64,000 nt of DNA from JAQTNA01 sp043743785. Its GTDB lineage: Bacteria; Pseudomonadota; Gammaproteobacteria; Burkholderiales; Rhodocyclaceae. The notes beneath the pieces were generated by a model. It worked only from the letters and a program-made list of their open reading frames with translations, was not told the origin of the DNA and made no database searches. This document shows positions 27,624 to 35,434 of the stretch, piece after piece. The position numbers were made by a program, and so were the translations under genes. The DNA lies in contig JAYTVW010000099.1 of assembly GCA_043743785.1 (NCBI GenBank), forward strand, positions 13,632 through 77,631, in the 5' to 3' direction. Each line of letters begins with the position of its first letter. The stretch's first letter is position 1.

Positions 27624-27884
27624 TTGTCGTCCTCCTTGTTGGTTTCTTGATGCCTCTCTCCTGTGGACAAAAGGCCAACGGGAAGGGATTCGCAAGATGC
27701 ATTCCATGCCTTCGGGGGAGGCTTCATGGCAGGGATGCGGCATTGTGGCGGGGGCGGGCGTGTCATCGTGGGGCAGGTCGTGTGCCGTTTCGCAACAGGC
27801 GCAAGGTCGTGTTTCCCTTCGGTGCACTTGCCTTGCCAAGGGGAATGTCATGTAATGCGTTCCTCACCTGCAAGGAGGTTCGCC

Positions 27885-28247
27885 ATGTACTTCGGAAAAT
27901 CGATTTTGACCCTGTTCGCGCTTGCCTCCCTGGCGGGCAGTGCCCTGGCAGACCCCGCCACCGAGTCGGCCCAGGCTGTTCGGCAAGGCGCGAGGGCCAG
28001 CGGTGCTGCCAGCGGCAGCGCGGCCCATGCCATTGCCGCCTCGGGGCAGACCACCTCCGCCATCGCCGCCGTGCCCCTGGCCAGCGGTGGGGCGGTTTCT
28101 GCCGCCACAGGCGCCGGCAGCACCGCAGCCGCCAAGGCATCCACCCGAGCTGCGGGCCAGCCCCTGGAAATCGGCGACGAGGCCATCACAGCCATGCCGC
28201 CACCGGACCAGGCGCTGAAGACCAAGGGCGCCAAGCCCGGCATTTGA
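27885..28247 (+). CDS. Small Ala-rich secreted protein
   Basis: 121 residues from ATG 27885, chosen for the aaggagg sequence 6 bases upstream and the signal peptide (SILTLFALASLAGSALA). The mature part is low-complexity Ala/Ser/Gly (AASGSAAHAIAASGQTTSAI) and ends in the charged stretch QALKTKGAKPGI. I do not recognise a family. It is followed 10 bases later by the first DUF2145 gene and is probably cotranscribed with it, so it may be its partner in the periplasm. Confidence 0.7.
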   Translation: MYFGKSILTLFALASLAGSALADPATESAQAVRQGARASGAASGSAAHAIAASGQTTSAIAAVPLASGGAVSAATGAGSTAAAKASTRAAGQPLEIGDEAITAMPPPDQALKTKGAKPGI

Positions 28248-28257
28248 GGACGACACC

Positions 28258-29085
28258 ATGCGCTTGTTGCCAAGACTTCTCCTCTGCCTGAGCCTGGCTG
28301 CTCTGCCCACCCTCTCCGCCCGCGGGGCAGGTTTCAGCGGCAGTAGCAGCGGTGCCAGCGAAGTGATTCATTTCCAGCCGGAAAAAATCATCAAGTTTGC
28401 CAAAAAAGTGGAAAAGGCCATGGCGGCCAAGGGCGCCAGGGTGGCGATCCTGGCGCGCATGGGGCGCCCGCCGGCGGAAATGCCGGAAGGTATGCATTTC
28501 ACCCATGTGGCCTTTGCCGTGTATTCGGAAATCACCACCCAGGACGGCCGCAAGCTGCCGGGCTACGCCATCCAGAACCTCTATCAGGATGACGGCCACC
28601 CGGATGTAAGCAGCCTGGTGCAGGATTTTCCGGTGGATTTCTTCGGCGGCGTGGCGGTGATGGAGGCGGGCATCCTGATTCCTTCCCCGGTACTGCAGCA
28701 GCGCCTGCTGAACGTCATTGGCAGCAAGACCTACGGGGCGCTGCATGATCCGCATTATTCGGTCATTGCCAATCCCTACACCCTGGGGCGTCAGAACTGC
28801 ACGGAATTCGTGCTGGACGTGGTGAATGCCGCCATCTATGAGACGGACGACATCACCCGGATCAAGGCCGTGGAGAAGCGTTTCTTCAAGGCCCAGAAGG
28901 TCAATGTCAATCCCTTCAAGCTGATGCTCGGTTCCATGTTCAGCACCGAGGTCTCCCTGTCGGATCAGGTCGGCGAACCGTCCACCGCCACCTTCGAAAC
29001 CATCTCGGCCTACCTGACGCGCTTTGACCAGGGTTCGGAAGTCTTCACGGTGCTGCCGGACGTTGATCCTGTTGTAGGCAAATGA
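28258..29085 (+). CDS. DUF2145 family secreted protein (copy 1)
   Basis: 275 residues with a signal peptide (LLLCLSLAALPTLSARG). DUF2145 has no established function. Two conserved blocks stand out, GMHFTHVAFAVYSEI and GRQNCTEFVLDVV. A His block followed later by an Asn-Cys block recalls permuted papain-like folds (LRAT/NlpC-like), so a cysteine-based hydrolase or acyltransferase is conceivable; this is inference. A paralogue follows directly. Confidence 0.85.
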   Translation: MRLLPRLLLCLSLAALPTLSARGAGFSGSSSGASEVIHFQPEKIIKFAKKVEKAMAAKGARVAILARMGRPPAEMPEGMHFTHVAFAVYSEITTQDGRKLPGYAIQNLYQDDGHPDVSSLVQDFPVDFFGGVAVMEAGILIPSPVLQQRLLNVIGSKTYGALHDPHYSVIANPYTLGRQNCTEFVLDVVNAAIYETDDITRIKAVEKRFFKAQKVNVNPFKLMLGSMFSTEVSLSDQVGEPSTATFETISAYLTRFDQGSEVFTVLPDVDPVVGK

Positions 29086-29183
29086 TTGAACGCCGAGGCG
29101 CGGAGGCGCCGAGAAAACCGCAAGGGGGCTTTATGAACACGTTCTTCCTCGGCGCCTCGGCGTCTCGGCGTTGCAAGCGGCTT
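29083..29183. repeat. Heptad-based inverted repeat (copy 8), partly coding
   Basis: Left arm about 29083–29118 (ttgaacgccgaggcgcggag), right arm about 29144–29183 (cctcggcgcctcggcgtctc then ggcgttgcaagcggctttt). The loop is only about 25 bp. The right arm lies inside the second DUF2145 gene and encodes the start of its signal peptide. Confidence 0.85.
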
Positions 29184-29972
29184 TTCCCCGCCTTGTGCCT
29201 GCTGGGGGTGCTGGTGGCCCCGCCGGCCCAGGCGGTGGGCTTCAGCGGTGACAGCCGCCAAGGCGGCGAAGCCAGCCAGTTCGCCCCGGAAACCATCATC
29301 CGGTTTTCGAAAAAAGTGGAAAGGGCTTTGGCGGCCCGGGGCGCCAGGGTGGCCATCCTGGCCCGCATGGGGCGGCCGCCGGCCCAGTTGCCGGAAGGCA
29401 TGCATTTCACCCACGCCGGCTTCGCGGTGTATTCGGAAATCACCACCCGGGACGGCCGCAAGCTGCCGGGCTATGCCGTATACAACCTCTACCAGAACGG
29501 GGCGCGTCCCGACACCAGCGCCCTGGTGCAGGATTACGCGGTGGATTTCTTCGCCGGGGTGGCGGTGTTGGAAGCCGGCGTCGTTGTGCCCTCGCCGGAA
29601 TTGCAGCAACGCCTGCTGGAACTCATTGCCTCGCCCACCTACGCCAGCCTGCATGAACCCCGCTATTCCGCCATCGCCAATCCCTACACCCTGGGGCGTC
29701 AGAACTGCACGGAATTCGTGCTGGACGTGGTGAATGCCGCCATCTACCAGACGGATGACATCAGGAAAATCAAGAGTGCCGAGAGAAGCTATTTCACAGC
29801 CCAGAAAGTCAATGTCAGCCCCCTCAAGCTGATGTTCGGCTCCATGTTCAGCAGCGAGGTGTCCCTGTCCGACCAGCCAGGGGAGCCGGTGACGGCCACC
29901 TTCGAGAGCATTACTCGCTATCTGGAGAAATACGACCAGGGTGCCGTGAGTTTTTCGGTCTTCGCGGAATAA
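29133..29972 (+). CDS. DUF2145 family secreted protein (copy 2)
   Basis: 279 residues from ATG 29133, preceded by caagggggcttt as ribosome-binding sequence. The signal peptide is MNTFFLGASASRRCKRLF followed by PALCLLGVLVAPPAQA; its first 18 residues are translated from the repeat arm at 29144–29183. The same blocks as copy 1 are present (GMHFTHAGFAVYSEI, GRQNCTEFVLDVV). About 71 consecutive nucleotides around the Cys block are identical to copy 1, suggesting gene conversion in an otherwise diverged tandem duplicate. Confidence 0.85.
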   Translation: MNTFFLGASASRRCKRLFPALCLLGVLVAPPAQAVGFSGDSRQGGEASQFAPETIIRFSKKVERALAARGARVAILARMGRPPAQLPEGMHFTHAGFAVYSEITTRDGRKLPGYAVYNLYQNGARPDTSALVQDYAVDFFAGVAVLEAGVVVPSPELQQRLLELIASPTYASLHEPRYSAIANPYTLGRQNCTEFVLDVVNAAIYQTDDIRKIKSAERSYFTAQKVNVSPLKLMFGSMFSSEVSLSDQPGEPVTATFESITRYLEKYDQGAVSFSVFAE

Positions 29973-30137
29973 AGAGCCGATAAAAACGGTTTGAACCGCA
30001 GAGGCGCAGAGGCGCGGAGGAAAAACAATGCGTTACGCTCCTCTTCGCTTTCACCCAACAGGTGAGGCCGAAAAACTCTCCCAGCCATGGTTTTCTCAGC
30101 GCCTCTGCGCCTCTGCGGTTAATCAACTGTTTTTTCA
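29973..30137. repeat. Heptad-based inverted repeat (copy 9)
   Basis: Left arm about 29973–30026 (ttgaaccgcagaggcgcaga), right arm about 30090–30137 (tctcagcgcctctgcgcctc then tgcggttaatcaactg and a T run). It lies between the second DUF2145 gene and the convergent response regulator, where its hairpin could end both transcripts. Confidence 0.85.
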
Positions 30138-30189
30138 AGGATGAACGGCTTTCCCCCGGTACAGTTGGACCTTCCCGGGATTGCCGCGT

Positions 30190-31179
30190 TTACGGGTTTT
30201 CCCGGGCGTCCCAGTCGGCCTTGAGGGCGGCGATGCGGGGCTGCAGGGCCAGGAAGCGGGCCACCATTTGCGGGTCCAGGTGACTGCCGGCGCTTTCCCG
30301 CAGGGTGGTCAGCACGCGCTCCCGGGGCCAGGCCTCCTTGTAGGGCCGCTTCATGGAGAGGGCATCGAAGACGTCGGCGATGGCCACAATGCGCGCCGAT
30401 TCGGGAATGTCCATCCCCGCCAGGCCCTGGGGGTAGCCGCTGCCGTCCCAGCGCTCGTGGTGATGCAGAGCGATTTCCGCCGCTAGCTGGAAGACGGGCG
30501 CTTCGCTCTTGGCCAGGATGTCGTAGCCGATGCGGGAGTGGGTCTTCATGATGAGCCACTCGTCCGCATCCAGTGGCCCCGGCTTTTTCAGGATGGCGTC
30601 CGGAATGCCGATCTTGCCCGTGTCGTGCATGGGGGCGGCCAGTTCGATGAGGGCGCAGCGCTCTCCATCCCAGCCCGAGACCTCCGCCAAAGCCCGGCTG
30701 TAGGCGGCCATGCGCCAGATATGCACGCCGGTGTCCGTGTCGTTGTAGTGGCCCGCTTCGCCGAGCATGAAAACGGCGGCCCGGTAGCTGGCCTCCAGAG
30801 TGTCGGCGCGCACCAGGGACAGGTGGGTGCGTACCCTTGCCCGCACGATGGGGGCCGACACGGGCTTGGTGATGTAGTCCACCCCGCCGGCCTCGAAACC
30901 CGCGGTCTCGTCCAGTTCTTCCGACAGGCTGGTGACGAAAATGATGGGGATATCCGCAGTCAACGGTGTTCCCTTGAGGCGTCGACAGACTTCGTAGCCG
31001 TCCATGTCCGGCATTTCCACGTCCAGCAGGATCAGGGAGGGCCGATGCTTGGCCACGGCCAGCAGGGCCTCCGTGCCGTTGCGGGCGAAGACCAGGGGGT
31101 GGCTGTCCTTGAGGATCTGACGCAGGATGCCCAGGTTGGCGGGGTCGTCATCCACGCACAGGATGGGGCTGTGGCTCAT
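30190..31179 (-). CDS. Response regulator with HD-GYP phosphodiesterase output
   Basis: 329 residues. The receiver domain (1–120) has PILCVDDDPAN and acceptor Asp in LILLDVEMPDMDG. The HD-GYP domain shows APMHDTGKIGIPDAIL, HHHERWDGSGYPQGLAG and ADVFDALSMKRPYKEAW, all catalytic residues present. This is the RpfG-like architecture, degrading c-di-GMP on phosphorylation. Its start overlaps the stop codon of the large hybrid kinase (ATGA), so that kinase is the likely phospho-donor. Confidence 0.94.
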   Translation of the reverse strand: MSHSPILCVDDDPANLGILRQILKDSHPLVFARNGTEALLAVAKHRPSLILLDVEMPDMDGYEVCRRLKGTPLTADIPIIFVTSLSEELDETAGFEAGGVDYITKPVSAPIVRARVRTHLSLVRADTLEASYRAAVFMLGEAGHYNDTDTGVHIWRMAAYSRALAEVSGWDGERCALIELAAPMHDTGKIGIPDAILKKPGPLDADEWLIMKTHSRIGYDILAKSEAPVFQLAAEIALHHHERWDGSGYPQGLAGMDIPESARIVAIADVFDALSMKRPYKEAWPRERVLTTLRESAGSHLDPQMVARFLALQPRIAALKADWDARENP

Positions 31180-34100
31180 GGGCGCATTTCCTCGGAGGTG
31201 GGGCCTTGCATGAGTCCCCGGGCGATGGCCTCGGCGCTGCGGAAATCGAAGGCTTCCAGATGCTCGTGCAGGGCCGCCAGCGGTTTTGCGGGCAGTTTGC
31301 CGGCGAGGGCTGCCAGGATGGGTTCCGCCTCGTCCGGGTTGTCCCGGTCCAGGGCCTGCAGGAGTTCGGCCAGCAGCGGGCCGGTGGCGGCGTCAGGTGC
31401 GGCGTTGCCCCCAAGGGCGTCTGCCGGTTCCGTCCACGCTTCGATGGCAATCCCGGCGGCCTCCAGCGCCGCCTGCAGCCGGGCCAGGGCCTCCGCCGGT
31501 TCCTTGCCCTGGTCTTTGGCTTCATCCAGGGCCTGTTCCAGCCGGTCAGCCTGGCGCCAGACATCCTGCAGCGCCATGCTGCCCGCCGCGCCCTTGAGTT
31601 TGTGCACCAGGGCCGTCGCGTCGACGCCCCGGGCCAGCAGCGCGGCGATTTCCAGGCCATCCTGGCCATGCTCTTCGGCAAAACGGAACAGATATTTGCG
31701 GAAGACGTCCTGGCTGCCCCAATTACGCAGGCCCCGCGCCACATCGATGGGCCGGGCCTCTGGCGTGCTTTCCGCGGCCCGGGACACTGCCACCGGGCGT
31801 CCCGTCAGACCCAGCACGGCAAGGATCAGTTCATCCACCTCGAAAGGCTTGGGGACGAAGCCGTTCATGCCGGCCTTGAGCGCCGCCTCCTGTTGGTTCT
31901 TGAAGGCGCCGGCCGTCAAGGCCAGCACCGGCAGATCCTGTAGCCCCAGGTTTTCCCGGATTTGCCGGGTGGCTTCAATGCCGTCCATGACTGGCATTTG
32001 CACGTCCATCAGGACCAGGTCCACCTGCCTCGTTCTCAGCGTGTCCACCGCCTGCAGACCATCCGCCGCCAGCACTACCTGGGCACCTTCCTCTTCCAGG
32101 ATGTGGCGGGCCACCTCGCAGTTGATCTCGCTGTCGTCCACCACGAGGATCCGGATGCCTTTGAGCCGGCCGCCGGCCCGTGGTGCTTCAAACTGCCGGT
32201 TGTCCCCCTTTGACCGGGCCGCGCCCACCGCGTTGTAGATCGCCGAGGCGGTCACGGGCTTGGTGAGGATGGCATCCGCCACGGCGGCCTGCTGGTGGTG
32301 CAGCAAATGTTCCCGGTCATGGGCCGTGACCATGATGATGGCCGGCGGCGGGTGCTCCCCCAAGGCCTCGTGCAGGCGGCTGGCTGCGCTGAGACCATCC
32401 ATGCCCGGCATTTTCCAGTCCAGCAGCAGCACGTCGAAGGGCGTGCCGGATGCCATGGCCGCCAGGCCCTGGGCCACGGCGTCCTCGCCGGAATGGGCAA
32501 CAGAGGTGAGCCAGCCCATGCTGCGGGTCATTTCCGCGAGCATGTCCCGGGCTACCGGATGGTCGTCGGCGATGAGCGCCCTGAGGCCGGACAGGCGGAC
32601 GGGGGCCGGTCGGACTTGCTCGTCCGGCGCCAGGGGGATGATGAAACTGAATTCGCTGCCCTGGCCGGGCTGGCTGTCAATGTGGATGCTGCCGCCCATC
32701 AGGCCCACTATGCGCCGGGTGATGGTGAGGCCCAGGCCCGTGCCGCCGAAGCGCCGCGTGGTGGAATTGTCTGCCTGGGAGAAGGCGGAGAAGATTTCCG
32801 TCTGCATGTCCGCCGGAATGCCGATGCCGGAGTCCCGGACGGCGAAGCAGAGGCTGCCAGCCTGCCCGTTGGCCGGGCTGACCGTCAGGCTTACCTCGCC
32901 GGCCTCGGTGAACTTGATGGCGTTGCCGGTCAGGTTAATGAGGACCTGTTCCAGGCGCAAGGCGTCGCCTTTGAGAAACTGCTGGCCCGCGGGCACCGGG
33001 CCAACGATGAGTTCGATGGCCTTGTCGCCGACGGCGGTCCCCATGATGGTGGCCACATTTTCCAGCACGTCGCCCAGGCGGAAGGGCGCGTGTTCGATTT
33101 CCATGCGCCCGGCCTCGATTTTCGAGAAGTCCAGGATGTCGTTGATGATGCCCAAGAGAGAGCGGCCGGCGTTACGGATTTTTTGCACCATGTCCCGTTC
33201 GGCGGGCCGAAGGCTGCGGTTCTCCAGCAAGTAGGCCAGGCCCAGGATGGCGTTCATGGGGGTACGGATCTCGTGGCTCATGTTGGCCAGGAAATCGCTT
33301 TTGGAGCGGCTGGCCAGTTCCGCCAGTTCCTTGGCCTCCGCCAGTTCCCGGGTGCGTTCCAGGACCGTGCTTTCCAGCTGCAGGCGATGCTGTTGCAGCT
33401 CTTCCTCGATGGACTTCCTTTCGCTGATGTCGGCGCAAATCCAGGTGCTGTCGGCGCTGAGGGGGGCGGCGGGGTCATGGGGATGGCCGGTCAGGGCGCC
33501 CCAGAACGAGGAACCGTCCTTGTGCCGCAAGGGCAGTTCCACGGTGAAGGTAGCGTTTTCGCCCAGGGGGGCGTAGCCGGCCCCCATTTTTACGTAAGCG
33601 GCTTCATCCCGGTACAGCAGGCGGGTGGAGCAGCCGATCAGTTCCCCCCGGCCGTAGCCGAACATTTCTTCAAATCGGCGGTTGCAGGAGACGACGTGTC
33701 GGTTGCGCACGGTGAGGATACCCACCAGCGCGTTGTCCAGCATGGCGTTTTTTTCCCTGAGCAGGGATTCGGTCTGGTGTTCCGCTTGCCGCAGCCGTGT
33801 CAGGGTGTCGCGAAAGCTTTGTACCGATTCGGATAGCCGGCCGATCTGGTCCTCCCGGCCAATGCCGGAAAGCGAAATATTGGTCTCGCCGCGGCTCAAC
33901 CTGGACAGGCTTTCCTGGATGTCGGCGAAAGGCCGGGCGGTCCTGCGCCCGAGCAAGTAGATGCCGGCTATCATGGCCATGGCCATGAGCAGGTTGCTGA
34001 TGCCTGTGGAGCGCAGGGTGCGCTGCAGTTCCTGGTCCACCGAGGCGCGGGAGAGGGCGAGTTCGATGCGTCCCACCGGGGTGGCTTGCCGGCCATCCAC

Positions 34101-34472
34101 GTAGCTGATGGCGCGGCTGGTGAACACCACATCGGCCGGCGGCAGGGGCGTGCCGGCCTGGGCCATGACGTTTCCTTCCGGATCGAGGACCCGGGCACTG
34201 ACTACGTCCTGGCTGGCGCCCAGGGCACTCACGGCACTGGAGACGGCGGCGCTGTTGAAATCAAAGAGGGGGCGGGCGAGGGATTCGGAAACCACCGAGG
34301 CCAGGCGCTCCGTGCGTTCCTTCAGGCGTTTCTCCACGTCCATGCGCAGGGATTGCATGGCATACGCGGTGTACAGGCCGCTGCCCAGTGTCACCACCAG
34401 GAATACGCCCGCATAAAGCCGTACCAGCAAATCCCGGCGCCAGGCCTGGACGAGGAAACGGAACATGATCAT
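31176..34472 (-). CDS. Large membrane hybrid kinase (HAMP–PAS–HisKA–HATPase–REC–REC–HPT)
   Basis: 1098 residues (MFRFLVQAWRRD six bases downstream is an alternative start). Membrane helix 1 (about 16–36), a periplasmic domain of about 120 residues, helix 2 (ISNLLMAMAMIAGIYLLG), HAMP, PAS (DNALVGILTVRNRHVVSCN), the H-box MSHEIRTPMNAILG, an ATPase domain (GLGLTITRRIVGLMGGSIHI), two receivers (LLLDWKMPGMDG; LVLMDVQMPVMDG) and a C-terminal HPT with HKLKGAAGSMAL. The phosphorelay is complete and coupled to the HD-GYP regulator. The upstream solute-binding gene may supply the ligand. Confidence 0.95.
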   Translation of the reverse strand: MIMFRFLVQAWRRDLLVRLYAGVFLVVTLGSGLYTAYAMQSLRMDVEKRLKERTERLASVVSESLARPLFDFNSAAVSSAVSALGASQDVVSARVLDPEGNVMAQAGTPLPPADVVFTSRAISYVDGRQATPVGRIELALSRASVDQELQRTLRSTGISNLLMAMAMIAGIYLLGRRTARPFADIQESLSRLSRGETNISLSGIGREDQIGRLSESVQSFRDTLTRLRQAEHQTESLLREKNAMLDNALVGILTVRNRHVVSCNRRFEEMFGYGRGELIGCSTRLLYRDEAAYVKMGAGYAPLGENATFTVELPLRHKDGSSFWGALTGHPHDPAAPLSADSTWICADISERKSIEEELQQHRLQLESTVLERTRELAEAKELAELASRSKSDFLANMSHEIRTPMNAILGLAYLLENRSLRPAERDMVQKIRNAGRSLLGIINDILDFSKIEAGRMEIEHAPFRLGDVLENVATIMGTAVGDKAIELIVGPVPAGQQFLKGDALRLEQVLINLTGNAIKFTEAGEVSLTVSPANGQAGSLCFAVRDSGIGIPADMQTEIFSAFSQADNSTTRRFGGTGLGLTITRRIVGLMGGSIHIDSQPGQGSEFSFIIPLAPDEQVRPAPVRLSGLRALIADDHPVARDMLAEMTRSMGWLTSVAHSGEDAVAQGLAAMASGTPFDVLLLDWKMPGMDGLSAASRLHEALGEHPPPAIIMVTAHDREHLLHHQQAAVADAILTKPVTASAIYNAVGAARSKGDNRQFEAPRAGGRLKGIRILVVDDSEINCEVARHILEEEGAQVVLAADGLQAVDTLRTRQVDLVLMDVQMPVMDGIEATRQIRENLGLQDLPVLALTAGAFKNQQEAALKAGMNGFVPKPFEVDELILAVLGLTGRPVAVSRAAESTPEARPIDVARGLRNWGSQDVFRKYLFRFAEEHGQDGLEIAALLARGVDATALVHKLKGAAGSMALQDVWRQADRLEQALDEAKDQGKEPAEALARLQAALEAAGIAIEAWTEPADALGGNAAPDAATGPLLAELLQALDRDNPDEAEPILAALAGKLPAKPLAALHEHLEAFDFRSAEAIARGLMQGPTSEEMRP

Positions 34473-34529
34473 CCCAGGAAATTCGTGCCCCGGCCGGCCG
34501 GGGCCACGCAGAAGCGTTGTTACGGCAGG

Positions 34530-35306
34530 CTAGCGCGTGCCCTTGAGGGCCTGATGCTCAAGTTTTTGATATTCAGCGCTCTTGCGCACGTCCTCGATGG
34601 TGTTCCAGATTTTCAAAGCGAGGTCGTGGCGGTTGTTGAGGAAGTCGTAGGAGAACATGAGGAAGTAGGGTTTTTGCACCAGGGGGAGAGGGGCTTCCTC
34701 CAGTTGGACCGCCAGTTTTGGCTCCGCCGCGAAGATCGCATCCACTTCGCCGTCCAGCATGGCCGCCGCCGCCAGGCGTCCTGCGGCCAGTTTCCGGGCC
34801 AGCTCAATCGGTTTCTGGGCGCCTTCGTCCACCTGGGCGCCGAGGGCGCGCAAGGGCTCGCCCACCGAGTAGCCGAGCTGGATGCCCACCGGGCCATCCA
34901 GGTGGTGGAAGGTCTTGCCGTCCCATTCCAGCCTGCTGCCCTTCTTTTTCAGGATGACGTAGCGATCCGTGTTGAGGCGCTTGTTGATGTCCGGCGTGGC
35001 GCCGCCGGGGTAGGCGCCCATGTCCACCCGCTCCGCTTTGAAGCTGGCGCCGATGGTGCCGCTTACCGTACTGGTCTTGAGTTCGGCGAGGCAGCGTTTC
35101 CAGGGCATGCCCGCATATTCGAAGCGGATACCCAGGCGCTGGGCAACCCGGTTGAGGAGTTCGATGTTCAGCCCGCCGCCCTCCTGGGTGCGCCAGGGCC
35201 GCACGTCGCTTTTTTCCAGGCAGAAAACGAGGGTTTCCGTCGCCAGCGCCGGGCCGGCGAGGCAGAGCAGCAGAAATCCGGGCAGAGAGCGAAGAAAATT
35301 TGTCAT
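34530..35306 (-). CDS. Periplasmic solute-binding protein (SBP_bac_3-like)
   Basis: 258 residues with a signal peptide (LPGFLLLCLAGPALA). The body follows the amino-acid-binding family 3 pattern: GGGLNIELLNRVAQRLGIRF, MPWKRCLAELKTSTVSG and LDGEVDAIFAAEPKLAV. No ABC permease is adjacent. It is 57 bases upstream of the large hybrid kinase on the same strand, so it may bind a signal and present it to the sensor, as in two-protein sensory systems. Confidence 0.85.
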   Translation of the reverse strand: MTNFLRSLPGFLLLCLAGPALATETLVFCLEKSDVRPWRTQEGGGLNIELLNRVAQRLGIRFEYAGMPWKRCLAELKTSTVSGTIGASFKAERVDMGAYPGGATPDINKRLNTDRYVILKKKGSRLEWDGKTFHHLDGPVGIQLGYSVGEPLRALGAQVDEGAQKPIELARKLAAGRLAAAAMLDGEVDAIFAAEPKLAVQLEEAPLPLVQKPYFLMFSYDFLNNRHDLALKIWNTIEDVRKSAEYQKLEHQALKGTR

Positions 35307-35434
35307 GAGGGCGGACGGAGTATGCCGACACCGGCACCTGTATTCAATCGGCGGAAAGTATAGTCGGCGCCCAATTTCCCGACTGTGAACTATTTGGCAT
35401 CCCGGCAGCCGCCCCGGCCGGCTTGCGTCGCCGC

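Noticed and set aside
1010..30137. Heptad repeats considered as CRISPR or small-RNA arrays
   Set aside because: There are no evenly spaced identical repeats with unique spacers; the units are paired inverted arms around single loops, scattered over 30 kb, with no cas genes.
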